A stretch of 64,000 nucleotides of DNA from Hymenobacter sedentarius. Its GTDB lineage: Bacteria; Bacteroidota; Bacteroidia; Cytophagales; Hymenobacteraceae. Below, one piece after another: positions 10,208 through 19,613 of the stretch (position 1 is the stretch's first letter; each line of letters starts with the position of its first letter). A program made the translations under genes and the position numbers. The stretch is taken from positions 1,612,001 through 1,676,000 of the forward strand of contig NZ_CP013909.1 in assembly GCF_001507645.1 (NCBI RefSeq), read 5' to 3'. A model generated the notes under the pieces. That model saw nothing but the letters and a program-made list of their open reading frames with translations, made no database searches and was not told the DNA's origin.

Positions 10208-11311
10208 ATGACCACTGCTGACCTCTCGCTTTCCGCCGCCGAAAACAACCGCTACAGCCGCCACCTGCTGCTGCCCGAAATTGGGCTGGCCGGCCAGCTC
10301 AAGCTGAAAGCAGCCAAGGTGCTGGTGGTGGGCTGCGGCGGCCTGGGCTGCCCGGTGCTGCAGTACCTGGCCGCTGCCGGCGTGGGCACGCTGGGCCTGC
10401 TGGATTTTGATACCGTGGACGACAGCAACCTGCAGCGCCAGGTGCTGTACGCCACCGCCGACGTGGGCCGGTCGAAGGCTGTGGTGGCCGCCGAGAAGCT
10501 GGCTGCGCAAAACCCGTTTATCACACTGCGCACGCACCAGCTGCACCTCTCGGCAGCTAATGCCCTGGCGCTGTTTGCCGACTACGACCTGGTGGTGGAT
10601 TGCTCGGATAATTTCGCCACCCGCTACCTAGTCAGCGATGCCTGCGTCATCCTAGGCAAGCCGCTGGTGTTTGGGGCCATCTTCAAATTCGAGGGCCAGG
10701 TATCGGTCTTCAACTACCAAAACGGCCCCACATACCGCTGCCTTTACCCCGAGCCGCCCGCGCCCGGCGATGCCCCCAGCTGCGCCGAAATCGGGGTGCT
10801 GGGCGTGCTGCCGGGCCTGGTGGGCACCCTGCAGGCCGCCGAGGCCCTGAAGATTATCCTGGAGCTGGGAGAAGTGCTGAGCGGGCGCCTGCTGATGGTG
10901 GACGCCTTGGGCATGCAGTTTCAAACCATTCGTTTCCGGGCGGTGGCGGCCAACCAGCAGCTTACCGCGCTGGCCCCCGACTACGCCGCTTTTTGTGGAG
11001 AAGCCCCGATACAGGTAGCGGCCCGGCGCGCCCCGGAAATCAGCGCCGACGAGCTGAAGGCGTGGCAGCAGAGCGGCCGGCCGCTGCAATTGCTTGATGT
11101 GCGCGAGCCGCACGAGCACGCTCAGCGCAGTATCGGGGGGCAGCTGCTGCCCTTGGGCCAATTGGCCGATAAGCTCACGGAATTAACCCTCGACGCCCCT
11201 GTAGTGGTGCACTGTGCCAGCGGCATTCGCAGTCAGAAAGCAGCTCAACTGCTGCTGGCCCACGGTTTTGCTGAGGTGTATTCACTACGCAACGGACTGG
11301 CCGACTATTGA
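10208..11311 (+). CDS. thiF: ThiF/MoeB-type adenylyltransferase with C-terminal rhodanese domain
   Basis: A 367-residue E1-like enzyme. Residues about 15-240 are the ThiF/MoeB fold: nucleotide-binding GCGGLGCPVLQYLAAAGVG, then DDSNLQRQVLY, and the catalytic-cysteine region APSCAEIGVLGVLPG. The usual two CxxC zinc pairs of MoeB are not complete (only RCLYPEP remains of the first). Residues about 270-367 are a rhodanese domain with the active-site loop CASGIRS. Known role: adenylate the ThiS C-terminus and help deliver sulfur. No other MoeB-like gene is seen beside the molybdopterin genes, so it may also activate MoaD (inference). Last gene of the operon; its 3' end overlaps the opposite-strand gene by 27 bases. 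Confidence 0.92.
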   Translation: MTTADLSLSAAENNRYSRHLLLPEIGLAGQLKLKAAKVLVVGCGGLGCPVLQYLAAAGVGTLGLLDFDTVDDSNLQRQVLYATADVGRSKAVVAAEKLAAQNPFITLRTHQLHLSAANALALFADYDLVVDCSDNFATRYLVSDACVILGKPLVFGAIFKFEGQVSVFNYQNGPTYRCLYPEPPAPGDAPSCAEIGVLGVLPGLVGTLQAAEALKIILELGEVLSGRLLMVDALGMQFQTIRFRAVAANQQLTALAPDYAAFCGEAPIQVAARRAPEISADELKAWQQSGRPLQLLDVREPHEHAQRSIGGQLLPLGQLADKLTELTLDAPVVVHCASGIRSQKAAQLLLAHGFAEVYSLRNGLADY

Positions 11312-11905
11312 TTGCAGGCTGCGAAACGCGGCCACCGGGTCGGGGCTTTGCCACACCGCGCCCAGCACGGCGGCTCCTGCAAAGCCCGCCTGCTGCACGG
11401 CGGCCAGTCGGTGCGCTTCGATGCCGCCCAGGGCCACTACTTGTGGCGCATATGTGGCGCGGTGCGGCAGCTGCCGGAGCACGGCGGCTACCTCCTGTAG
11501 GTCGAAGGCTGCGGCGTACTGTTCCTTGCTCAGGCTGTCGAAAATTGGGCTGAGAAACACGTAGTCGTAGCGGCGCCGGTGCCGGCTGATTTCGGCCAGC
11601 GTGTGGAAAGAGGTGGATAACGTTTGGCCGGCGCGCAACGGCAGGCGCGTGACCCGGGCGGCCCGGGTGGCGGCCGTAAGGTGCACGCCGCCCAGGCCCA
11701 ACTCCGGGACCAGCGCATGGTGCGAGTGCAACACGAGTCGGGAGTGGTATTGGGCTGGGATGCCGGCCACATAGGCCGCCATTTCGGCGTGGCTCCAGCC
11801 TGGCTTGCGCACGTGGAATCGGGCCAAGCCCAGCTCCAGCATCTCGCTCACCAGTGGCACTTCGTCGGCCACCGAGTGGGGCGGCGAGATGAGGATAAGC
11901 TTCAT
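11285..11905 (-). CDS. Thiamine phosphate synthase / TenI-like protein
   Basis: A 206-residue TIM-barrel protein of the ThiE/TenI family. Visible motifs are LARFHVRKPGWSHAEM, GLGGVHLTAATR, DYVFLSPIFDSLSKEQY and PQVVALGGIE. Compared with the ThiE encoded in the operon on the other strand, the MgPP-binding segments are less complete, so it could be a thiazole tautomerase (TenI role) or a salvage enzyme. The start MKLILISPP was selected because longer frames read into the upstream gene. It begins eight bases after the HD-domain gene ends, so both are probably cotranscribed. Convergent and overlapping with thiF. Confidence 0.82.
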   Translation of the reverse strand: MKLILISPPHSVADEVPLVSEMLELGLARFHVRKPGWSHAEMAAYVAGIPAQYHSRLVLHSHHALVPELGLGGVHLTAATRAARVTRLPLRAGQTLSTSFHTLAEISRHRRRYDYVFLSPIFDSLSKEQYAAAFDLQEVAAVLRQLPHRATYAPQVVALGGIEAHRLAAVQQAGFAGAAVLGAVWQSPDPVAAFRSLQSIVGQSVA

Positions 11906-11913
11906 GAATTGCT

Positions 11914-12522
11914 TTACGCGGGTTGAACTGGAGTGGGCCAGTTGGCCAGCAGGGCCCGAATGTGGTGGAGCCGGGCTTGCTTGGGCGCCGCCCGCCGGGC
12001 CACCGCCGTGGCCGTCCAGAAGTGGTGATGGGCCAGAAAGTCGGCCTGGAGCTGAAACCACGCGCGTTCGTCGGCAAGCAGCTGGCGGGCCATCAGCTCG
12101 TGGAACAGGCTGGTGGAAATGGGCTCGAAATCGGGCCGGCCCAGGTAGTCGAGGTCGGCATCGCAGAGAATCTGGGCCAGCAGGCTGTGGGGCTGCTGGG
12201 GGTACTCGGTGGCCATTATCATGGCGCAAATCTGCTCCACCTGCCCGGGGGTGTAGCCGAAGCCTGGCAGGGTGGCCCTGGCCAGCTCGCAGCCCTGCGC
12301 CTCGTGGCCCTTATAAGTATGCAGAAAGCCGGTATCGTGGTAGAGGGAGGCCGTGCGCAGCAGCGCCAGGTCTTCGCCGTCGGTCACGCCCTCGGCGGCG
12401 GCCAGCTCCATGGCCACGGCCGTCACGTCGAGGGTGTGGTGCAGGCCGTGGTAATAGAGCGTTGGCGCGAGGCCGCGCTTCAATTCTTTCAGAATAAAAT
12501 CTTCGGCAGCTTGGGCGTGCAT
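11914..12522 (-). CDS. HD-domain metal-dependent phosphohydrolase
   Basis: A 202-residue protein. The HD signature is clear: YYHGLHHTLDVT near the N-terminus and SLYHDTGFLHTYKGHE about 40 residues on, followed by ICDADLDYLGR which supplies the last metal-binding aspartate. Known for the superfamily: divalent-metal phosphohydrolases acting on nucleotides or cyclic nucleotides. Substrate cannot be read from sequence. The start MHAQAAEDF was preferred over an upstream TTG. Probably in one operon with the TenI-like gene, but no thiamine role is established. Confidence 0.85.
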   Translation of the reverse strand: MHAQAAEDFILKELKRGLAPTLYYHGLHHTLDVTAVAMELAAAEGVTDGEDLALLRTASLYHDTGFLHTYKGHEAQGCELARATLPGFGYTPGQVEQICAMIMATEYPQQPHSLLAQILCDADLDYLGRPDFEPISTSLFHELMARQLLADERAWFQLQADFLAHHHFWTATAVARRAAPKQARLHHIRALLANWPTPVQPA

Positions 12523-13239
12523 GCGAGTGAGACTATGGCCGATGGCTCGGCGCAAGGTAAAGCAAGTGATGAAAAACTGAAATCGGCGAAGCTCCCGGGC
12601 CCCAGAGCCTAAAACGTGCCAATGCAGCTTTAAAACAGCTGCCGGCCGGTGAAAGATTTATTGCTAAAAGTGCGCCGAGGCAATGTGCCAGAGAAGCTAC
12701 CTGCTGGTGCCGACCTCATGGACGGCCCGGGCTTTATCCCGGCAGTAGTGCGCCCGGAAAAGCGCCGTTGGGCTGGCATTCCGGAATCGGGCTAGCCACG
12801 AAGCCCACCTGACTTAAAAGGGCAAATGCTAATACTTTCATACATGTCGAAATCTGAGAAACTACTTACCTTAGCATCCTTATAAGTAAAGGTGTCTTCG
12901 CATTGAAAAATAATGGCGTTCGGTTTGAAACAGGTCGTTTGCTCAAGCTACCGCATTATTCGGCCTAAGCAGTTCCTGTGAAGCGCTGTGTATTGACCAT
13001 ATGAACCGCACCACAGGAACGCTTTCGACGCTACACGCTGAACAATGAGGTTTTTATATTCCCGGCCGGGAATCCTGCGCGTGGCCATATTCACCCTGGG
13101 CTTTTAATAAATTTACTACATTTCTATTCGCGATGATTATTATAAACGGCCGAGTCTTGTCTGCGTTGCCGGGGCTTCTCCCGCAACGCTTGGCCTGCCG
13201 ACGCGTCGCGGTCGTTTACTTTATGCCGCTGCTGTGCCT
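12523..13239. other. 700-base gene-free region upstream of the kinase block
   Basis: No frame resembles a gene. It holds a perfect 16-base palindrome at 13058-13073 (ATTCCCGGCCGGGAAT) and a 9-base inverted repeat GTTCCTGTG/CACAGGAAC at 12972-12980 and 13012-13020. It is the likely site of the divergent promoters for the HD gene and the first sensor kinase; no convincing TAnnTTTG box with a partner was found. Confidence 0.6.
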
Positions 13240-15486
13240 ATGAAATGGATTCTTACAGCACTGGCAGTTTGGGTGATGAGCGGGCCCTTGCTGGCCCAAC
13301 GGCGCTATTGGGACGCGGACTACGATTCGCTGACCCGGGTGCTGGCCGGGCAGCGCGCCGATTCTGCCCGGCTGCGCACGGTGGTGCACCTGCTCGACCT
13401 GCACCCCACCAACCCGCAGGCCCTGCCTTTGCTCGACCAGCTCCTGGCCTTGAACCAGCGGCTGCAGGTGCTGGATGACACCCCTTACCGGCGCCTGCGC
13501 ACGGGCCTCACGCTCTGGAAGCAGGGCAATGCCGCCGCACTGGATTCCATGAAAACCGCCGTGGCGGACTTCGACCGGCTGGGCCGCCCCATTCCCTGGC
13601 TGCTCATCGACCTGGTGACGTTCTACAACCGCTCCAATGCCATGGCGGCGCGCAAGCAGTACTACGACGAGAAGCTGGCCTTCTACCGGCTGCGCGACGC
13701 CCCCGAAAACACGGCCGCCTGCTACCTCTCGCAGGGTGCCTACTACCGGCGCACGGGGGACTACAACCGGGCCATCAACAGCAGCTTGCGCGCGGCCGAC
13801 ATGGCGGAGCAGTTCAGCCGGAAGCTGTACGTGAACGAGCTGCTGGTGACCGGGGCCATCTACGCCGACTGGGGCAATACCGACAAGGCCGTGCAGTACC
13901 TGAGCATGGCGCGCGCCCTGCCCGAATTCCGCCAGGTGCAGGGCCAAAACCGCGTGTTTACCTTCCTGGCGCTGTCGAAGCTCTACCTGCAGGAGCGCCT
14001 GTACGCGGCCGCCCTGCAGGCCTCCAATTCGGCCCTGGCTGCCCGGGTAAGCGACGCCGCCGACCGGGGCTTAACGCAGGCCCACGGGCTGGTGCAAAAA
14101 GCCGCCGTATTGCTGCAAATGAAGCAAGTGGAGCCCGCCGGCCAACTCCTCAGACGGGCCCAGCAACTCGACGATTCGCTGCACCTGGCCATGTCCGACA
14201 AGCCGGGAGAATTCGAACTGGACGCCACCTGGGCCCGGTACTACACCGCCCGGCACGATTTTGCCCGGGCCGAAGCCCATTGGCTGTTGGCGTACCAGAA
14301 AGCCACGGCTGCTAAGCTTGACCGGCTGCGCCCCAAGTACTTGCAGCAGCTGGCCGCGTTTTACGACGCCCGCGGCCGGCCGGCCGAAGCCCAGCGCTAT
14401 TCCCGCGCCTACATCGCCCAGGCCGATACCTTCAACGCGGCGCAGAACAACTTTCACGTCGCGCAGTACGAAAACGAGCGGGTGGAGCAAGCCCAGAATG
14501 CGCAGATAAACGACCTGCGCCAGGCCCAGGCCGTGCAGGCCGTGCGCCTGCGACTGGGCAACTGGCTGCTGCTCGGGGCGCTGCTGGCCATCGTGCTGGT
14601 ATCGGGCCTGGGCGTGTTCATCTACCGGCAGCTGCGCGTGAACCGGCGCACGTTGGCCCAGCTCCGCCAGGCGCAGTCGCAGCTGGTGCAGGCCGAGAAG
14701 ATGGCCTTTCTGGGCGAGCTCACGGCGGGCATCGCCCACGAGCTGCAAAACCCGCTCAACTTCATGAAGAACTTCGCCGAGGTGAGCACCAACTTAGTCG
14801 AAGACATGCACGCGGGCGCGGACGGAGCAGCAAGCAGCGCCGGGCTCGAGGGCGAGATACTGGTGGGGCTGAAGCAGAACCTGCAGCAAATCAGCCAGCA
14901 CGGGCAGCGGGCTTCGGCCATCATCAAGGGCATGCTCGAGCACAGCCGCGCGGGCACCGGGCGGCGCGAGCCCACCGACCTCAACGCCCTGGCCTCGGAG
15001 CAGCTCACGCTGGCTTACCAGGGCATGCGCGCCCTCGACAAGACGTTCCACGCGCACCTGGCCACGGAGCTGGACCCGGGCCTGGACTTGGTGTCCGTGG
15101 TGACCCAGGACCTGGGCCGCGTGCTGCTGAACCTGTGCACCAACGCCCTGTACGCTGTGCGCCAGCGCCAGCAGCAGGAAGCCCTGGCAACCTCGGGGCA
15201 CGCTCCTGAAGCTGCCTACGAGCCCACCGTGGTCGTGAGCACCGCGCGCGGGACCGGGCGGGCGGTGGAAATCCGGGTGAAAGACAACGGCCCGGGCATG
15301 CCGCCGGACGTGCAGCAGCAGGTGTTCCAGCCCTTCTTCACCACCAAGCCCGCGGGCGAGGGCACGGGGTTGGGCCTGTCGCTCAGCTACGACATTGTGA
15401 CCAAGGGCCACGGCGGCACGCTCACGGTGCACAGCCAGGAAGGCCATGGCACCGAGTTTCTCATCCGACTGCCGCTGGGCCGATAG
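13240..15486 (+). CDS. TPR-containing sensor histidine kinase 1
   Basis: A 748-residue protein. The start at 13240 gives the signal peptide [20 protein letters not shown]; a GTG two codons upstream is an alternative. Residues about 60-420 are TPR-like helical repeats, presumably periplasmic. One membrane helix ([20 protein letters not shown]) is followed by a short coiled coil and the dimerisation/phosphorylation box [17 protein letters not shown] (His about residue 500). The ATPase domain has [12 protein letters not shown] (N box), VKDNGPGMP (G1) and [14 protein letters not shown] (G2). No receiver is attached. First of four consecutive paralogous kinases on this strand; their kinase halves are far more similar than their sensor halves. 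Confidence 0.93.
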   Translation: MKWILTALAVWVMSGPLLAQRRYWDADYDSLTRVLAGQRADSARLRTVVHLLDLHPTNPQALPLLDQLLALNQRLQVLDDTPYRRLRTGLTLWKQGNAAALDSMKTAVADFDRLGRPIPWLLIDLVTFYNRSNAMAARKQYYDEKLAFYRLRDAPENTAACYLSQGAYYRRTGDYNRAINSSLRAADMAEQFSRKLYVNELLVTGAIYADWGNTDKAVQYLSMARALPEFRQVQGQNRVFTFLALSKLYLQERLYAAALQASNSALAARVSDAADRGLTQAHGLVQKAAVLLQMKQVEPAGQLLRRAQQLDDSLHLAMSDKPGEFELDATWARYYTARHDFARAEAHWLLAYQKATAAKLDRLRPKYLQQLAAFYDARGRPAEAQRYSRAYIAQADTFNAAQNNFHVAQYENERVEQAQNAQINDLRQAQAVQAVRLRLGNWLLLGALLAIVLVSGLGVFIYRQLRVNRRTLAQLRQAQSQLVQAEKMAFLGELTAGIAHELQNPLNFMKNFAEVSTNLVEDMHAGADGAASSAGLEGEILVGLKQNLQQISQHGQRASAIIKGMLEHSRAGTGRREPTDLNALASEQLTLAYQGMRALDKTFHAHLATELDPGLDLVSVVTQDLGRVLLNLCTNALYAVRQRQQQEALATSGHAPEAAYEPTVVVSTARGTGRAVEIRVKDNGPGMPPDVQQQVFQPFFTTKPAGEGTGLGLSLSYDIVTKGHGGTLTVHSQEGHGTEFLIRLPLGR

Positions 15487-15596
15487 CACGTGTTTGGGGC
15501 CTGGAATGACGACGACGCGGGGAAAAAAAGAAGCATACCCGGCGTATGGCCCGGGCATAGTGTGCGCCTGCCCGTTTGGACGTTTCTTTACGCCGC

Positions 15597-17744
15597 ATGA
15601 GAAGGGTTTTTATTTTATGGCTGCTGGCTTTGCTGGCTCCTGCCGGCTTGCTGGCCCAGGCTCTGGGCGCCGATAGCCTGCGGGGGCTGGTGCAGGCTCA
15701 TCCCCAAGCGGATACCGTTCGGGTTAAGTACCTCAATGCGTTGGCGCTGGCCCTGCGCAACAACGCGGCCGAGGAGTCGGCGGCCTTGTTTCAGGAGTCG
15801 TTGCGCCTCTCCACGCAGCTGGGCTACCCGGCCGGCGCGGCCGAAGCGCAGCTGGGCCTGGGCTTCTACTACCGCCACCGCAGCGAGTACGACTTGGCCC
15901 AAACGTATTCCCAGCAAGCCCGCGAGGCCTTCCGGCAGGTGGGCAACCGCGTGGGCCAGACCCGCAGCCTCTACAACCTGTCCTGCGTTTACTCCGAGCA
16001 GGGCATGTACGCCAAGTCCCTGACGGCAAATTTGGAAGGCTTAAAACTGGCCGAAGCCCAGCACGACCAGAAATGGCTGGCCTTTCTCAACACCCAGCTC
16101 GGCATTACCAGCACCTTTCTGGGAGAGTATGCCCACGCGAAGAACTACCTTATCCACGGCCTGCAGCGGGCCAACGAATCGGGCGACCTTTTGAGCATTG
16201 GCCATGCCTATTCCGGCCTCGGCGACCTATATAAGTTACAGGGGCATTGGGCGCTGGCCCAACGCAACTACGAGCAGGAAGCCAGCATTGCCCAGCGCTT
16301 GGGCGACGAGGCCACCATGGTATTCGAAGACATCAACATCGGCGACATGCAGGAGCGCCAGGGCTACTTCCCGCAGGCTTTTAGCTACGGCTTTCGGGGC
16401 CTGAAACGGGCCCGGCGCATCAAAACGCTGGGGGAGATTCCGCGCGCCCAGCTGCTCCTGGCCCGGGCTTACCTGCACACTGGGCAGCTGGATAGCGCCG
16501 TGGCCTACGGGCGGCAGAGCCTGCAGGCCTCGCAGCGCAGCGGCGCCAAAATCCTGAGCCGCGATGCCAGCGAAATCCTGGCCCAGGCTTCGGCCCGGCA
16601 AGGGCGCTTCGCCGATGCTTACCGCTACGAGCAGCTATTTAGCTCTTATAAGGATGCGCTGAACAGCAGCGATTTGCAGCGGCGGGCATCGGTGCTGGAG
16701 TACCGCGCCGACTTGGCCAAAAAACAGGCGCAAATTGGGCTGCTCACCAAAAACAGCCAGCTCATTCAGGAGCAAAACCGCGAGCAGCGCTTGTTTCTGC
16801 TGGGGGCCTTGATGAGCCTGGGCGCCGTGGGCCTGCTGAGCGCGGTGCTCTGGCGCAACAACCGCCAAAAGCGCCGGGCCTATGCCTTGCTCAAGCGCCA
16901 GCAAGACGAGCTGCGCGCCGCCCAGGGCCAGCTGGTGCAGGCCGAAAAGTGGGCCTTCGTGGGCGAGCTGTCGGCGGGCATTGCCCACGAGCTGCAAAAC
17001 CCGCTCAACTTCATGAAAAACTTCGCCGAGGTGAGCGTGGCCATGCTCTCCGACGAGCCCGCCGCCGGCCACAACGGCCGCCCCGGCCACGCCGACCTGG
17101 AGCAGGAGATAATAGCGGGCCTGAAGCAAAACCTGCTGAAAATCAGCCAGCACGGCCAGCGGGCCTCGTCCATTATCAACGACATGCTGCAGCATGCCCG
17201 CAGCGGCACCGGCCAGCGCCGGCCCACCGACCTCAACCAGCTGGCTGAGGAGTCCTTGATGCTGGCGTACCAGGGCCTGTGCGCCAACGACCCCGCCTTC
17301 TGGGCCGAGCTCGAAAAGGACTTTAACCCGGAGTTGGGCCTGGTATCCGTGGTGCCGCAGGACCTGGGCCGGGCGCTGCTCAACCTGTGCTCCAACGGCT
17401 TGTATGCCGTGCGCCAGCGCCACGCCGCCGCGGGCTCCGGTGCCAGCGCCTACGTGCCGGCCGTCACCATCAGCACCCGCCGCACGGCCAGCCAAGCCGT
17501 GGAAATCCGGGTGCGGGACAATGGCATTGGCATGCCGGAGGAGGTGCGGGAAAAGGTCTTTCAGTCCTTCTTCACCACCAAGCCGCCGGGCGAGGGCACG
17601 GGGTTGGGCTTGTCGCTCAGCTACGACATCGTGACCAAAGGCCACGGCGGCACGCTCACCGTGGAAAGCCAGGAAGGATGCGGCACCGAGTTCCTGATTG
17701 TTTTGCCGGCGGAAAGCGGCCGGACCGACGGCCTGGCCAGCTAA
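15597..17744 (+). CDS. TPR-containing sensor histidine kinase 2
   Basis: A 715-residue protein with the signal peptide [21 protein letters not shown]. Residues about 30-390 are TPR repeats (for example [20 protein letters not shown]), then a membrane helix near [21 protein letters not shown], a coiled coil, and a histidine-kinase core with [17 protein letters not shown] (His about 464), [21 protein letters not shown] and GEGTGLGLS. The autophosphorylated histidine would pass phosphate to a separate receiver. It follows kinase 1 by 110 bases and shares near-identical DNA over the C-terminal ATP-binding region, pointing to tandem duplication. Confidence 0.93.
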   Translation: MRRVFILWLLALLAPAGLLAQALGADSLRGLVQAHPQADTVRVKYLNALALALRNNAAEESAALFQESLRLSTQLGYPAGAAEAQLGLGFYYRHRSEYDLAQTYSQQAREAFRQVGNRVGQTRSLYNLSCVYSEQGMYAKSLTANLEGLKLAEAQHDQKWLAFLNTQLGITSTFLGEYAHAKNYLIHGLQRANESGDLLSIGHAYSGLGDLYKLQGHWALAQRNYEQEASIAQRLGDEATMVFEDINIGDMQERQGYFPQAFSYGFRGLKRARRIKTLGEIPRAQLLLARAYLHTGQLDSAVAYGRQSLQASQRSGAKILSRDASEILAQASARQGRFADAYRYEQLFSSYKDALNSSDLQRRASVLEYRADLAKKQAQIGLLTKNSQLIQEQNREQRLFLLGALMSLGAVGLLSAVLWRNNRQKRRAYALLKRQQDELRAAQGQLVQAEKWAFVGELSAGIAHELQNPLNFMKNFAEVSVAMLSDEPAAGHNGRPGHADLEQEIIAGLKQNLLKISQHGQRASSIINDMLQHARSGTGQRRPTDLNQLAEESLMLAYQGLCANDPAFWAELEKDFNPELGLVSVVPQDLGRALLNLCSNGLYAVRQRHAAAGSGASAYVPAVTISTRRTASQAVEIRVRDNGIGMPEEVREKVFQSFFTTKPPGEGTGLGLSLSYDIVTKGHGGTLTVESQEGCGTEFLIVLPAESGRTDGLAS

Positions 17745-17937
17745 GAACGGCCGAGGGCGGCGCCTATTATTCGCACGTGGCTATATTTAGCCCAATTCTG
17801 GCTTATTCTTAGCTCAAGTTGCAATAGACCAATAGGTTCTTGCGGTGGTTGGGTGGTAGTTTCGGCTCGCCCTTCTGTTGATTAATATTGTGCTTATCCT
17901 CTCGCACTGAGCCTTCTGCCACTGCTTCTTTTGTGAA

Positions 17938-19332
17938 ATGAAACACTCGCCTGGTTACGGTGAACTTCTGATGCTGGCGCCGCTGGCGGTGCTGATGGTG
18001 CGGGGCCTGCGCCGGTTTCTGGACCTGCCCACCCGGCTGGCCCGCTGGAACAAGCTGCTCGGCTACATATGGGTGCCGGCGGTGGTGTTGTTTGTGGTCG
18101 CCCAGCTTTTTAACATAAGAAGCCCGCTGCTGTCCGACTCCTACTGGCTGTTTGTCCTGCTCGTCACGGGGGCCGTGCTGGTGGCCGTGCGCGACTACCG
18201 GCCGGCGCGCACGCTGCTGCTGGCCCTCGCGCCGTTTCTGCTGCATCACCTGGCGGAGTTCATCGTGTCGGGTTCCGATGGGCAGCTGCCCAAGCGCTAC
18301 GACGACGCCCTGGACACCACCCAGGCCTTTGCCATTATCTGGCTCATTACGTTCGTCATCATTGCCCGCAACCAGAAAAAAACGCTGGAAAAAGAACGCC
18401 TGCAGCGCGAGGAAGAAGAAAAAGCCAAGCGCCTCATCGAGGCCCAAAACGTGGAGCTCGAGCGCCTCGTAACCGAGCGCACCCTGGCCCTCACGCACCA
18501 GGCCGAGGAGTTGCGCTCGGCCCTCACGGAGCTGCGCACCACGCAGGCCCAGCTGGTGCAGTCCGAGAAGATGGCCAGCCTGGGCGAGCTCACCGCGGGC
18601 ATCGCCCACGAGATTCAGAACCCGCTCAACTTCGTCAACAATTTCGCCGACGTGACCGTGGAAATTCTCGGCGAGCTGCGCGAGGAGCAGTGCCGCCCGG
18701 AGCGCGACCCCACGCTGGAGGGCGAGCTGCTCGACGACATCGACCAGAACCTGCAAAAGATTCACCACCACGGGCAGCGGGCGGCCAGCATCGTGAAGGC
18801 CATGCTGGAGCACAGCCGCGCCACCACCGGCGAGCGCCAGCCCACCGACATCAACCAGCTAGCCGATGAGTACCTGCGACTGGCCTACCAGGGCCTGCGG
18901 GCCAAAGACAAAACCTTCAACGCCACCCTCGATACCAATTTTTCGCCCCTGCTGCCCAAGGTCGAAGCCATTGGGCCGGACCTGGGGCGGGTGCTGCTCA
19001 ACTTGTTCAGCAATGCCTTTTATGCCGTGCGCCAGCGCCAGCTGCGGGGCGAAGCCGGCTACGCGCCCACCGTCTCGGTGTGCACCAGCCAGCGGGATGA
19101 GCACGTCGAAATTCGGGTGCGCGACAACGGGCTGGGCATTCCCGAGGCGGTGCGGCAAAAAATCTTCCAGCCGTTCTTCACCACCAAGCCTTCGGGCGAA
19201 GGCACGGGCCTGGGCCTTTCGTTGAGCTACGACATTGTAACCCAGGGCCACAGTGGCACGCTCACGGTGGAAAGCCAGGAAGGAGAGTTCACTGAATTTC
19301 TGATTAGCTTGCCTATTAATCAGGGCGGTTAG
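17938..19332 (+). CDS. Membrane sensor histidine kinase 3 (no TPR domain)
   Basis: A 464-residue protein. The N-terminal 140 residues contain about four hydrophobic helices ([59 protein letters not shown]), with no signal peptide and no TPR repeats, unlike its neighbours. A charged coiled coil ([16 protein letters not shown]) leads into [17 protein letters not shown] (His about 224) and the ATPase domain with [21 protein letters not shown] and GEGTGLGLS. The stimulus is unknown; a membrane-embedded sensor is likely. The 193-base gap before it has no gene. Confidence 0.92.
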   Translation: MKHSPGYGELLMLAPLAVLMVRGLRRFLDLPTRLARWNKLLGYIWVPAVVLFVVAQLFNIRSPLLSDSYWLFVLLVTGAVLVAVRDYRPARTLLLALAPFLLHHLAEFIVSGSDGQLPKRYDDALDTTQAFAIIWLITFVIIARNQKKTLEKERLQREEEEKAKRLIEAQNVELERLVTERTLALTHQAEELRSALTELRTTQAQLVQSEKMASLGELTAGIAHEIQNPLNFVNNFADVTVEILGELREEQCRPERDPTLEGELLDDIDQNLQKIHHHGQRAASIVKAMLEHSRATTGERQPTDINQLADEYLRLAYQGLRAKDKTFNATLDTNFSPLLPKVEAIGPDLGRVLLNLFSNAFYAVRQRQLRGEAGYAPTVSVCTSQRDEHVEIRVRDNGLGIPEAVRQKIFQPFFTTKPSGEGTGLGLSLSYDIVTQGHSGTLTVESQEGEFTEFLISLPINQGG

Positions 19333-19613
19333 CTGCCAGCTTTTCTCGGATCCTCCTGGCCGTCCGGGACTGGCCCCAAAGCCGGGAGCTGAGGCGACGA
19401 CATGTTTTTCAGCCCCTGATTATGCCCGTTTTGCCTGCCTGCTGCCAGCACTTCTCCCTCTGTATTCTACCCTGAACATACCGGTCGCCCAATGGGTTTG
19501 GGCTTAGCGACGAGCTTAACCAGCTTGACCAAACCCACGGCGACCCGCTCCGTTGAAGCGAACCGAGCGCCCAAACACCAAGTTTATCGTTTGCTTTCTT
19601 CAGGCTTAGCATA

